Shown one piece after another: positions 1 through 5,886 of a stretch of DNA of 6,443 nt. Origin of the DNA: an uncultured Lachnospiraceae bacterium (GTDB lineage Bacteria; Bacillota; Clostridia; Lachnospirales; Lachnospiraceae); the NCBI GenBank assembly GCA_902783935.1, contig CACZTA010000022.1:1-6443 (forward strand), in the 5' to 3' direction. Numbering within the stretch: the stretch's first letter is position 1; the number at the start of each line of letters is the position of its first letter. A model generated the notes under the pieces. That model ran no database searches. It saw only the letters and a program-made list of their open reading frames with translations, and was not told the DNA's origin. The translations under genes were made by a program, and so were the position numbers.

Positions 1-111
1 GCATTTGCCGCTTTCCTGATGCTTGCATCCGGCAGGAAGAAAACGGAGGCTTTCCCGCTGGTCCCGTTTCTGGCCGGCGGCTTTATAGCGGTCCATCTGC
101 TGCAGAGATGA
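1..111 (+). CDS. Prepilin peptidase (A24 family), C-terminal fragment
   Basis: The first reading frame is open from the window edge and gives 36 residues before TGA at 109-111. It begins inside a hydrophobic stretch (AFAAFLMLASGRKK) and closes with FPLVPFLAGGFIAVHLLQR. A short basic cytoplasmic loop followed by a 'PF-PFL--G' last membrane helix is the usual C-terminus of bacterial A24 prepilin peptidases. These are membrane aspartyl proteases that cut the leader from type IV and tad pilins. The two catalytic Asp residues lie upstream of the window, so the family call rests on the tail and on the neighbour: its stop overlaps the start of a TadE-like pilin gene by ATGA, which suggests translational coupling. 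Another polytopic tad membrane protein is the main alternative. Confidence 0.62.
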   Translation, partial: AFAAFLMLASGRKKTEAFPLVPFLAGGFIAVHLLQR

Positions 112-530
112 GGATTAATGAGAAAATGATGAAGGAGAGAAAACGCGGGAGGCATATCCGGATGCTTTCTGCGAAAGGGTCCTTTACAGTGGAACTGGCC
201 TTGCTGATGCCTGTATTGTTCTGGGTGATCATGACGTGTGTCTGTTTCGGCTTTCACGTGCATAACAGGGCCTGCCTGCGCGCGAGGTGCGCCGAACAGG
301 CGGTCAGCGGGAAGCAGCAGGAGCTGCCGCCTCTGTACGGGGCGGGGGAGACAGAGAGGGGCTGGAACGACAATAATGCCTTCCGGACCGTCTCGGCTTC
401 GTCATCAACATTTATGTACGGAAGCGCGGATGCCGGGAAGATAAGGGAAGAATGCCGGTACTGCAAGGTGAAGCCGGTCCGGTTTACGAGGAAAGCACAT
501 GCCGTGATCGAACTGTCGGAAGGAGAATAA
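108..530 (+). CDS. TadE-like minor pilin / pseudopilin
   Basis: The 140-residue protein has a basic N-terminal leader (residues 1-23, many Arg/Lys) followed by KGSFTVELALLMP and a single hydrophobic helix at about 26-50. This is the TadE/TadF-type N-terminus. If the leader is cut after Gly24, the mature chain starts S-F-T-V-E, which puts Glu29 at the +5 position typical of type IV pilins. The remaining 90 residues are predicted extracytoplasmic, and Cys116 and Cys119 (CRYC) could form a disulfide. Such proteins are minor components of tad-type pili that help assembly of the Flp fibre. The start at 108 overlaps the upstream stop by four bases. It lacks a clear Shine-Dalgarno, so translation probably depends on coupling; Met7 or Met8 (bases 126, 129) are alternatives that keep the signal. 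The next gene starts three bases after the stop. Confidence 0.8.
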   Translation: MRINEKMMKERKRGRHIRMLSAKGSFTVELALLMPVLFWVIMTCVCFGFHVHNRACLRARCAEQAVSGKQQELPPLYGAGETERGWNDNNAFRTVSASSSTFMYGSADAGKIREECRYCKVKPVRFTRKAHAVIELSEGE

Positions 531-533
531 GGG

Positions 534-2000
534 ATGGAAGCGGAATACCGGAGAAACCTGTCACACAGTTACCTGATTCTGAAAGAGAAGGGAGAGCGGG
601 AGGAAGATTCCTATGAGATGAAGATCCTGGCCGCCAACCGCATTGAAGGCCTGCTTCCCGTGACCGCGGAGCATGTCAATGATGAAATCCGCTACAGGTA
701 CGATGTGTCCGGCCTGAAACCGTTTGAAGTTTTCTGTGAGCGGCGCCGCTTCAGGGCGGAAGACCTCTGCGGGATGTTCGGCGGACTGCTTGACCTGACG
801 GAGAGCGCGGAGGCGTACCTGCTCGACGAGGCCCATCTGCTTCTTGATCCGGACTATCTGTATGTTTCATGGGACACGGGGAGGATCTGGGTCCCGTATT
901 ATCCGATGGGACACGGGTCGGTGAGACAGGGACTGACGGATATAACAGAGTACCTTCTGCGGAAGACGGGACACGGCGATCACGCCTGTGTGCTCCTGGC
1001 CTGCCGCTTTCTTCATGCCCTGCAGGAGCCTGATCTCCGGGCAGGGACGCTCAGGCAGATCCTGGAAGAAGGGCGGAGCATCGTTCCTTCTGACACGGAA
1101 GCCGGATTCGGAGAAGCGGATGATGAAGAAACCGCTTTTCTCTTTGGGGAACCGTCTGTCAGGGATGTGCGGGGCAGCATGGACTTCCCGGAGGATGAGG
1201 TCCGGGAAGGAGCTTCCGGCGGGGAACGGCGGAAAACAGGAAGGCAGTATCTGCCCGAGCGGGAGACCCTGTACCGGCTGGCTGTGCTCGGTCCGCTTGC
1301 GGCAGGCATGTACGCGGTCTGCTGCCTGCAGCGGATTGTCCTCCTGAACGGCACGGAGCAGACGGCGCTTGCCTGTGCATTCGCGGCGGCGGCAGCGGCG
1401 GGGATCCTGCTGCCGGCGCTTTTCCGGGGCGGGCGCAAAGAAAAGGCCGGCAGGGAACCGGCTTATTCATCGGAAGAGACTTTCCTCACAGAGAGGGAAG
1501 ATGCATATGACCCGGACGAACAGACAGGCCTCGGCTGGTATGAAGACAGAGAGGAGCGCGAGATGATGCCCGATACATACACGGTGCCGCTCAGCGACGT
1601 GTACAGGAGGGACAGCGGAGAACTGTGGGAGCTTGTGCCTGAAGAGGGTGCGGGGACGACAGAGATTATTCCGCTGCGGGGCACGGAAATTCTGATCGGC
1701 CAGAAAGGGGGACCCGGCGACTGCGTCATAGCGGATGAGACCGTCAGCCGGATTCATGCGAGACTCTTCCGCCGGGGAGGCGTCTGGTATGTATGTGACA
1801 TGAATTCCCGGAACGGAACAACTGCTGACGGAAAGAAGGCTGCGGGACTCGGGGAGATCCCTCTCGCGGAAGGGTCCAGGATCAGTTTTGCCAGATGCAG
1901 TTATGTACTTCGCAGGAAGACTCCGCCTGTGAGCGCCATAAGAAAACCGGAGGCCTGTGAGCCTCCGGCGGAAAGTATGCATTTGTCTGCGGTTACATGA
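534..2000 (+). CDS. DUF6382 and FHA domain membrane protein of tad locus
   Basis: The 488-residue protein has three parts. Residues 1 to about 180 resemble DUF6382, a region of unknown function usually found with FHA in Clostridia. An acidic linker follows, then two hydrophobic helices at about 246-270 and 277-297, which would leave both ends in the cytoplasm. After a second acidic linker comes a forkhead-associated (FHA) domain at about 375-460. It has the core motifs ILIG (386-389), SRIHA (405-409) and NSRNGT (424-429). FHA domains bind phosphothreonine peptides, so the protein may link a Ser/Thr kinase signal to pilus assembly; that role is inferred. The usual Arg after the first Gly is Gln390 here. 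The ribosome site AGGAG lies at 521-525, eight bases before the ATG and inside the end of the TadE-like gene. The last codons overlap the convergent HIT gene by eight bases and also carry that gene's terminator on the other strand. Confidence 0.85.
   Translation: MEAEYRRNLSHSYLILKEKGEREEDSYEMKILAANRIEGLLPVTAEHVNDEIRYRYDVSGLKPFEVFCERRRFRAEDLCGMFGGLLDLTESAEAYLLDEAHLLLDPDYLYVSWDTGRIWVPYYPMGHGSVRQGLTDITEYLLRKTGHGDHACVLLACRFLHALQEPDLRAGTLRQILEEGRSIVPSDTEAGFGEADDEETAFLFGEPSVRDVRGSMDFPEDEVREGASGGERRKTGRQYLPERETLYRLAVLGPLAAGMYAVCCLQRIVLLNGTEQTALACAFAAAAAAGILLPALFRGGRKEKAGREPAYSSEETFLTEREDAYDPDEQTGLGWYEDREEREMMPDTYTVPLSDVYRRDSGELWELVPEEGAGTTEIIPLRGTEILIGQKGGPGDCVIADETVSRIHARLFRRGGVWYVCDMNSRNGTTADGKKAAGLGEIPLAEGSRISFARCSYVLRRKTPPVSAIRKPEACEPPAESMHLSAVT
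1941..1968 (-). terminator. Intrinsic terminator of the HIT operon, inside the FHA gene
   Basis: A perfect 8-base inverted repeat (1947-1954 CCGGAGGC with 1961-1968 GCCTCCGG, loop of six) lies 25 bases past the HIT stop. Read on the minus strand, the GC-rich stem is followed at once by TTTTCTT, the tract expected for Rho-independent termination. On the plus strand the stem is followed by CGGAAAG with no T run, so it should act only on minus-strand transcripts. The hairpin falls on FHA-gene codons 472-479. Confidence 0.82.
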
Positions 2001-2403
2001 CCTCTTTGACGGCAGCGAGGATTTCTGCCTTCATCTCATCTGTCAGAGTTCCCGGAACCCAGGCGAGAATCGGTGCTTCTCCCTCGTAGCGGGGAATCAG
2101 GTGAATATGAAAATGGAAAACGGTCTGGCCGGCTGTCAGGCCGTTATTCTGGACGATGTTGAAGCCCTGGCAATGCATGGCTTCCGTCAGGACGCCGGCC
2201 ATTTTTTTCGCCAGGATGAACGCCCTGCCGGTCAGGTCTTCCGGCATTTCATATAAATTGGCATAGTGTGCCTTCGGCAGTACGAGCGCGTGGCCCTTTG
2301 ATGCGGGACCGGCATCCAGGATGACGCGGAACTCATCGTTTTCGTACAGTGTGGCAGTGGGGATTTCCCCGCCTGCGAGCATACAGAAAATACAGTCTGA
2401 CAT
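1993..2403 (-). CDS. HIT family protein (histidine triad nucleotide hydrolase)
   Basis: The 136-residue protein carries the histidine triad signature HFHIHLIPR (His97, His99, His101), preceded by NNG (86-88) and GQ (92-93) as in Hint/HIT hydrolases. His99 is expected to be the nucleophile, attacking the alpha-phosphate of nucleotidyl substrates such as AMP-lysine or dinucleoside polyphosphates. The start CIFC (Cys4, Cys7) together with His46 (VLPKAHYANL) is the zinc-binding pattern of the bacterial HinT-like subgroup. Length is normal. AAGAGGT at 2411-2417 on the minus strand is a good ribosome site eight bases from the ATG. It is the last gene of a probable three-gene minus-strand operon, 36 bases after the rhomboid gene, and ends tail-to-tail with the FHA gene. 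Physiological substrate is unknown. Confidence 0.93.
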   Translation of the reverse strand: MSDCIFCMLAGGEIPTATLYENDEFRVILDAGPASKGHALVLPKAHYANLYEMPEDLTGRAFILAKKMAGVLTEAMHCQGFNIVQNNGLTAGQTVFHFHIHLIPRYEGEAPILAWVPGTLTDEMKAEILAAVKEVM

Positions 2404-2439
2404 AAGTTTTACCTCTTCATTATTAAGACATTATCTATT

Positions 2440-3045
2440 TTACCGGTGCAATGCACCGGGTTTTATCAGGTACATCGGGACGGCCAGCAGGAAGCCGGCG
2501 GCGGCACCGGATATATGTGCCATATTGGAAACATCCGGGGTAGTAAACCCGAAGTAGAGAGAGAACAGCAGCATGACCGTCATCTGCCTGAGCGAGAGTC
2601 CCCGGACCCGTCCTTTATTGCAGAGGATGATGAACAGGAGCGCGCCCATGACGGCAAAAATCGCACCGGATGCGCCCACGGCGACGACCATGCGTCCGTG
2701 CGTGTAATAATAGTGCCAGGTGATACCGCCCGAGATGATGCCGGAGGCCAGGTAGAGAATCACGTAACGGATACTTCCGAGCATCTCCTCAAGCACGGAA
2801 CCGAGCACATAAAGCATCAGCATGTTATTAAGCAGGTGGCGGATACCGGAATGCATGAAAATGGAGGTTGCGAGCCGCCAGTATTCGCCTTCTTTGATGG
2901 CCGGAACCCAGGCGCCGCCCCAGGTGATGAGGACAGACGTGTCCTGTGTGCTTCCCGATAAGACTTCTGCCAGGAAGAAAACCGCTGTATTGATGATAAT
3001 GAGCGCGGCTGTCGCGCGCGGGATCTGTCTGCCCGTACCGGTCAC
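2440..3045 (-). CDS. Rhomboid family intramembrane serine protease
   Basis: The protein has six or so hydrophobic segments and the rhomboid catalytic signatures in order: HLLNN in the second core helix (oxyanion-site His and Asn), GASGAIFAVMGALL with the nucleophile Ser126, and NMAHISGAAAGF with the catalytic His177 (numbered from the GTG start). WRLATSIFMHSGIRH is the typical loop-1 region. Rhomboids cut membrane proteins within or next to the bilayer; the substrate here cannot be told. The start is uncertain. GTG at 3045 gives 201 residues and lies ten bases past the upstream stop, but the obvious Shine-Dalgarno-like GGGAGG abuts or overlaps it. The frame also extends to a TTG at 3096 (218 residues), which has no visible ribosome site and would overlap the nuclease gene by 41 bases. 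Family call is secure, start is not. Confidence 0.9.
   Translation of the reverse strand: MTGTGRQIPRATAALIIINTAVFFLAEVLSGSTQDTSVLITWGGAWVPAIKEGEYWRLATSIFMHSGIRHLLNNMLMLYVLGSVLEEMLGSIRYVILYLASGIISGGITWHYYYTHGRMVVAVGASGAIFAVMGALLFIILCNKGRVRGLSLRQMTVMLLFSLYFGFTTPDVSNMAHISGAAAGFLLAVPMYLIKPGALHR
2443..2466 (+). terminator. Possible plus-strand terminator at the rhomboid 3' end
   Basis: A perfect inverted repeat, CCGGTGC (2443-2449) and GCACCGG (2453-2459) with a three-base loop, is followed on the plus strand by GTTTTAT. On the minus strand it is followed by TAAAATAG, which lacks a T run, so it does not look like a terminator for the rhomboid gene. It could stop plus-strand transcripts reading through from the tad operon, since no clear plus-strand terminator is visible between 2000 and here. 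It may also be a chance result of the last rhomboid codons. Confidence 0.4.
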
Positions 3046-3055
3046 CTCCCGTTTG

Positions 3056-4669
3056 TCACTCCCACTTATCGCAGAGCGAGGATATCTGGTCGGCAAATTT
3101 CGCCAGGTCTTTATTTGCCAGGCCGCGGGAAGTGGCGATGATCGCCATCAGCCGTTTCCCTGCATTTTCAAGCCGTATAAACGGTGTGGTCTTCGGCTTC
3201 GCCGAAGTTGTCAGGTCGCCTCCGGTCTTCTTTGTAAACGGGATGCCGGCCTTCTCTTCGATGCAGACATTGTTCGTCAGATCCCAGATGGTCCCTGAGT
3301 ACGGAGCATATGTATCAAGGCCCAGTCTTTCTTTCAGGAGATCCGCAAAGGGGCCGACGACCTCGTCGTCACCGTGCACGACGAAGACCTTGCGCGGCTT
3401 TTTCCGGAATCCCGCGGCAAATTCGAGGAGGCCTTCCCGGTCGGCGTGGCCGGAGATGCCTTTCAGTGATTTAATCTCCGCCTCGACTTTGATTTCTTCA
3501 CCGAAAAGCGTGACTTCCGTCTCCCCTTCGATGAGTGCGCGGCCGAGGGAGCCTTCCGCCTGATAGCCGACGAAGAGGATCGTGCTTTCTTTCCGCCACA
3601 GGTTGTGCTTCAGGTGGTGCTTGATCCGGCCGGCCTCGCACATGCCGCTGGCGGAGATGATGAGTTTGGGGGTCGGATCCGCGTTGATTGCTTTTGATTC
3701 GTCTGACGTCTCGGAGAGGATGAGCCCGGGGAAGGCGAGCGGGTTTTTGCCTTGTGCCAGAAGAGCGTTCACCTCGTCGTCGAGGCAGTCCGCATAATGC
3801 TCACGGAAAACGCAGGTGGCTTTTGCAGCCAGCGGGCTGTCGACATAGACCGGGAAGTCCGGATAATTCCGGACGAGGTTCCTCTCCTTGATTTCACGGA
3901 TAATATAGAGCATTTCCTGTGTGCGCCCGACGGCAAACGAAGGAATGACGACGTTTCCGCCGCGGTCAAACGTCCGCTGGATGATTTCCGTGAGCGATAT
4001 TGCATAGTCCGGCCGCTCCTCATGCGATCTCGTGCCGTAAGTGGATTCGATCAGCAGGTAGTCCGCCTCTTCGATCGTGCACGGGTTGCGGAGCAGCGGC
4101 TGCATCTTGTTGCCGATGTCGCCCGAGAAAACGACCTTGGTTTCTTTTCCGTCTTCCGTGACCCAGACTTCGATGGCAGCGGAGCCGAGCAGGTGGCCGA
4201 TATCGTTGAAGCGGATCCGGATACCGTCGCTCACATCGAGGATCTGGCTGTACGGGCACTTGACGAAGCGGGGCAGGATGCGCTGGACATCCGGTGTCGT
4301 ATAGAGCGGCTGGAAAGGAGGAAGTCCCTTCCGCACGCCCTTCCTGTTCCGCCATTCGGCTTCAAATTCCTGGATATGGGCGGAATCAAGCAGCATGATC
4401 TCGCACAGGTCGCAGGTCGCCTCCGTGGCAAAAATCTGTCCGTGGAAGCCCTGTGCCGCCAGCAGGGGCAGGAGGCCTGTGTGGTCAATATGCGCATGGG
4501 TGACAAAGACATAGTCGATGTCCCCGGCTGCGACGGGGAGGGGGACGTTTTCATAAGTGTTCCTTCCCTGTTCCATACCGTAGTCGATGAGGATATGTTT
4601 TCCTGCCGCCCGGAGATAGTGGCAGCTTCCGGTCACTTCGTGATCGGCACCTATGAACATCAGCTTCAT
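3056..4669 (-). CDS. Beta-CASP metallo-beta-lactamase RNase-type protein
   Basis: The 537-residue protein has an N-terminal metallo-beta-lactamase fold with HAHIDH (His58, His60, Asp62, His63), GHLLGSA (His159) and FSGDIG (Asp184) as the two-zinc site. A beta-CASP cap follows, with motif A ESTYG (208-212), motif B SGHAD (His408) and motif C VHGD (His432). This is the CPSF73/YsdA-like group of COG1236: RNA endo- or exonucleases, probably cytoplasmic. ISASGMCEAGRIKHHL at 338-353 is also typical of the group. All metal and catalytic residues look present. Beyond the RNA-specificity domain is a Lys/Thr/Pro-rich linker (about 480-496) and a helical tail (497-537) of unknown role. GGAGG (minus strand, 4677-4681) sits seven bases from the ATG. 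It is the first gene of the minus-strand operon, and its stop lies ten bases before the rhomboid GTG. Target RNAs are unknown. Confidence 0.92.
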   Translation of the reverse strand: MKLMFIGADHEVTGSCHYLRAAGKHILIDYGMEQGRNTYENVPLPVAAGDIDYVFVTHAHIDHTGLLPLLAAQGFHGQIFATEATCDLCEIMLLDSAHIQEFEAEWRNRKGVRKGLPPFQPLYTTPDVQRILPRFVKCPYSQILDVSDGIRIRFNDIGHLLGSAAIEVWVTEDGKETKVVFSGDIGNKMQPLLRNPCTIEEADYLLIESTYGTRSHEERPDYAISLTEIIQRTFDRGGNVVIPSFAVGRTQEMLYIIREIKERNLVRNYPDFPVYVDSPLAAKATCVFREHYADCLDDEVNALLAQGKNPLAFPGLILSETSDESKAINADPTPKLIISASGMCEAGRIKHHLKHNLWRKESTILFVGYQAEGSLGRALIEGETEVTLFGEEIKVEAEIKSLKGISGHADREGLLEFAAGFRKKPRKVFVVHGDDEVVGPFADLLKERLGLDTYAPYSGTIWDLTNNVCIEEKAGIPFTKKTGGDLTTSAKPKTTPFIRLENAGKRLMAIIATSRGLANKDLAKFADQISSLCDKWE

Positions 4670-4698
4670 GCGGGTTCCTCCATTGAGTTTTAGTCGCC

Positions 4699-4727
4699 AA
4701 TATGCGATAATTCAGTACAGTTGCGAA
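4699..4727 (-). promoter_or_regulatory. Candidate promoter for the minus-strand operon
   Basis: On the minus strand TTCGCA (4727-4722) and CATATT (4704-4699) are separated by exactly 17 bases and each matches the sigma-A consensus at four of six positions. Transcription would start near 4692, giving a leader of roughly 23 bases before the nuclease ATG. The match is modest and is supported mainly by position. Confidence 0.35.
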
Positions 4728-4751
4728 GTGAAGTTATTCAGCGGCTGTAAT
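4721..4751 (+). promoter_or_regulatory. Candidate murG promoter
   Basis: TTGCGA (4721-4726, four of six consensus bases) and TGTAAT (4746-4751, five of six) lie 19 bases apart on the plus strand, a spacing that is long but tolerated. A start near 4758 would leave a leader of about 23 bases including the GAGGA ribosome site at 4765-4769. The -35 overlaps the candidate -35 of the opposite promoter. Confidence 0.3.
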
Positions 4752-4756
4752 TACAG
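4745..4756. promoter_or_regulatory. Perfect 12-base palindrome in the divergent promoter region
   Basis: CTGTAATTACAG is identical to its reverse complement. It covers the candidate murG -10 element, where a dimeric repressor could block transcription. No specific regulator is recognised, and no regulator gene lies nearby. It is too short and AT-centred to be a convincing RNA hairpin. Confidence 0.3.
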
Positions 4757-4780
4757 TATACCACGAGGACAGAAAAAAAT

Positions 4781-5845
4781 ATGAAGAAAATTGTTCTGAC
4801 GGGCGGCGGGACAGCCGGCCATGTCACACCGAATATCGCACTGCTGCCGAAGCTCCGGGAGATGGGCTTTGATATATGGTACATCGGATCTTATGACGGC
4901 ATCGAGAAAAAACTGATTGCGGACTATGACATCCCGTATACCGGGATTGCCACGGGCAAGTTCCGCCGCTATTTTGACCTGAAAAACCTGTCGGATCCGT
5001 TCAGGGTCGTCAAGGGAATCCGCGAAGCGAAAGCAGCGCTCCGCCGCATCCGGCCTGATGTGGTCTTTTCAAAGGGCGGATTTGTGTCGGTCCCCGTTGT
5101 CCGCGCGGCGAAAACACTGAATATTCCGGTCATCTGCCACGAGTCGGACATGACGCCCGGGCTTGCCAACCGGATCTGCATTCCGTCCGCGACGAAGATC
5201 TGCTGCAATTTCCCGGAAACCGTAAAGGAACTGCCTGCGGAGAAAGCCGTGCTCACGGGTACGCCGATCCGGGCGGAGCTTCTCGCCGGGGACAGGGAGC
5301 GCGGAATTGCTTTTACCGGCCTCTCGGGAGAAAAGCCGGTCATCCTCGTGATCGGCGGGTCCCTCGGCGCCCAGGCCGTCAACGAGGCGGTCAGGGAGGC
5401 GCTGCCGGAGCTCCTGAAAGACTTTGAAGTAATCCATCTGTGCGGAAAAGGAAAAAAGGACGACCGGTTCGACGGGACGGCAGGCTACCGCCAGTACGAA
5501 TACATTAAAGAAGAACTGCCGGACCTGTTTGCCCTGGCGGATGTGGCCATTTCCCGCGCCGGCGCGAACGCGATCTGTGAACTGCTGGCGCTCCGGAAGC
5601 CGAATCTCCTGATCCCGCTGCCGGCCAAAGCGAGCAGGGGCGACCAGATCCTGAATGCGCGCTCGTTTGAGAAACAGGGATTTTCGGTCGTCATGGAAGA
5701 AGAGACGCTGACAACGGAGAAACTGGCGGCAGCGGTAAAGGACCTTTATCAGAACAGGGAGAAGTATGCGGCCGTCATGGCGGGCAGCCGCACGACTGAC
5801 GCGGTCAGCGTGATCGCGGAGCTGATTGAGGAAGTGACGGGATAA
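4781..5845 (+). CDS. murG: MurG, lipid II-forming N-acetylglucosaminyltransferase
   Basis: The 354-residue GT-B glycosyltransferase transfers GlcNAc from UDP-GlcNAc to lipid I (undecaprenyl-PP-MurNAc-pentapeptide), making lipid II at the inner face of the membrane for peptidoglycan synthesis. The N-terminal glycine loop GGGTAGHVTPN (8-18), SKGGFVSVPVV (97-107) and HESDMTPGLANR (120-131) build the acceptor side. The C-terminal half has GGSLGAQAVN (192-201) and the UDP-GlcNAc-binding stretch SRAGANAICELLALRKPNLLIPLP (258-281) with Glu267. The HES-DMTPGLAN form differs from the HEQN-type motif of E. coli MurG, and RGDQILNA replaces its Gln-rich loop; both fit a Firmicute subtype. GAGGA (4765-4769) is 11 bases from the ATG, slightly long. 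The gene stands alone, outside a division/cell-wall cluster. Two stops follow in tandem (TAATAA, 5843-5848). Confidence 0.94.
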   Translation: MKKIVLTGGGTAGHVTPNIALLPKLREMGFDIWYIGSYDGIEKKLIADYDIPYTGIATGKFRRYFDLKNLSDPFRVVKGIREAKAALRRIRPDVVFSKGGFVSVPVVRAAKTLNIPVICHESDMTPGLANRICIPSATKICCNFPETVKELPAEKAVLTGTPIRAELLAGDRERGIAFTGLSGEKPVILVIGGSLGAQAVNEAVREALPELLKDFEVIHLCGKGKKDDRFDGTAGYRQYEYIKEELPDLFALADVAISRAGANAICELLALRKPNLLIPLPAKASRGDQILNARSFEKQGFSVVMEEETLTTEKLAAAVKDLYQNREKYAAVMAGSRTTDAVSVIAELIEEVTG

Positions 5846-5874
5846 TAAAAGAGGCGCCGCATTTATGCGGCGCC
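5845..5874 (-). terminator. Intrinsic terminator for the TSCPD gene, possibly shared with murG
   Basis: GGCGCCGCA (5853-5861) pairs perfectly with TGCGGCGCC (5866-5874) around a four-base loop. On the minus strand the hairpin is followed by TCTTTTATTA, a good U-rich tail, 13 bases after the TSCPD stop. On the plus strand the tail is GGATTGAGCTG, so murG transcripts would get only the hairpin. The strength of the stem may still slow polymerase there. Confidence 0.85.
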
Positions 5875-5886
5875 GGATTGAGCTGT

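Noticed and set aside
1467..1982. Open frames on the minus strand within the FHA gene
   Set aside because: They are low-complexity, Ser/Pro/Arg-rich translations typical of the reverse strand of a GC-rich gene. The FHA and DUF6382 frame accounts for the region.
2202..2208. Run of seven T (A7 on the coding strand) in the HIT gene as a slippage site or plus-strand terminator
   Set aside because: It encodes Lys-Lys-Met in an intact, full-length HIT protein, and the bases before it form no convincing stem.
2446..3298. Plus-strand open frames of 171 and 158 codons across the rhomboid gene
   Set aside because: The minus strand holds clear rhomboid motifs there. The plus-strand products look random and lack ribosome sites.
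3752..4693. A 313-codon open frame on the plus strand opposite the nuclease gene
   Set aside because: It is antisense to a gene with all expected catalytic motifs, has no recognisable domain, and is explained by GC-rich codon bias of the real gene.
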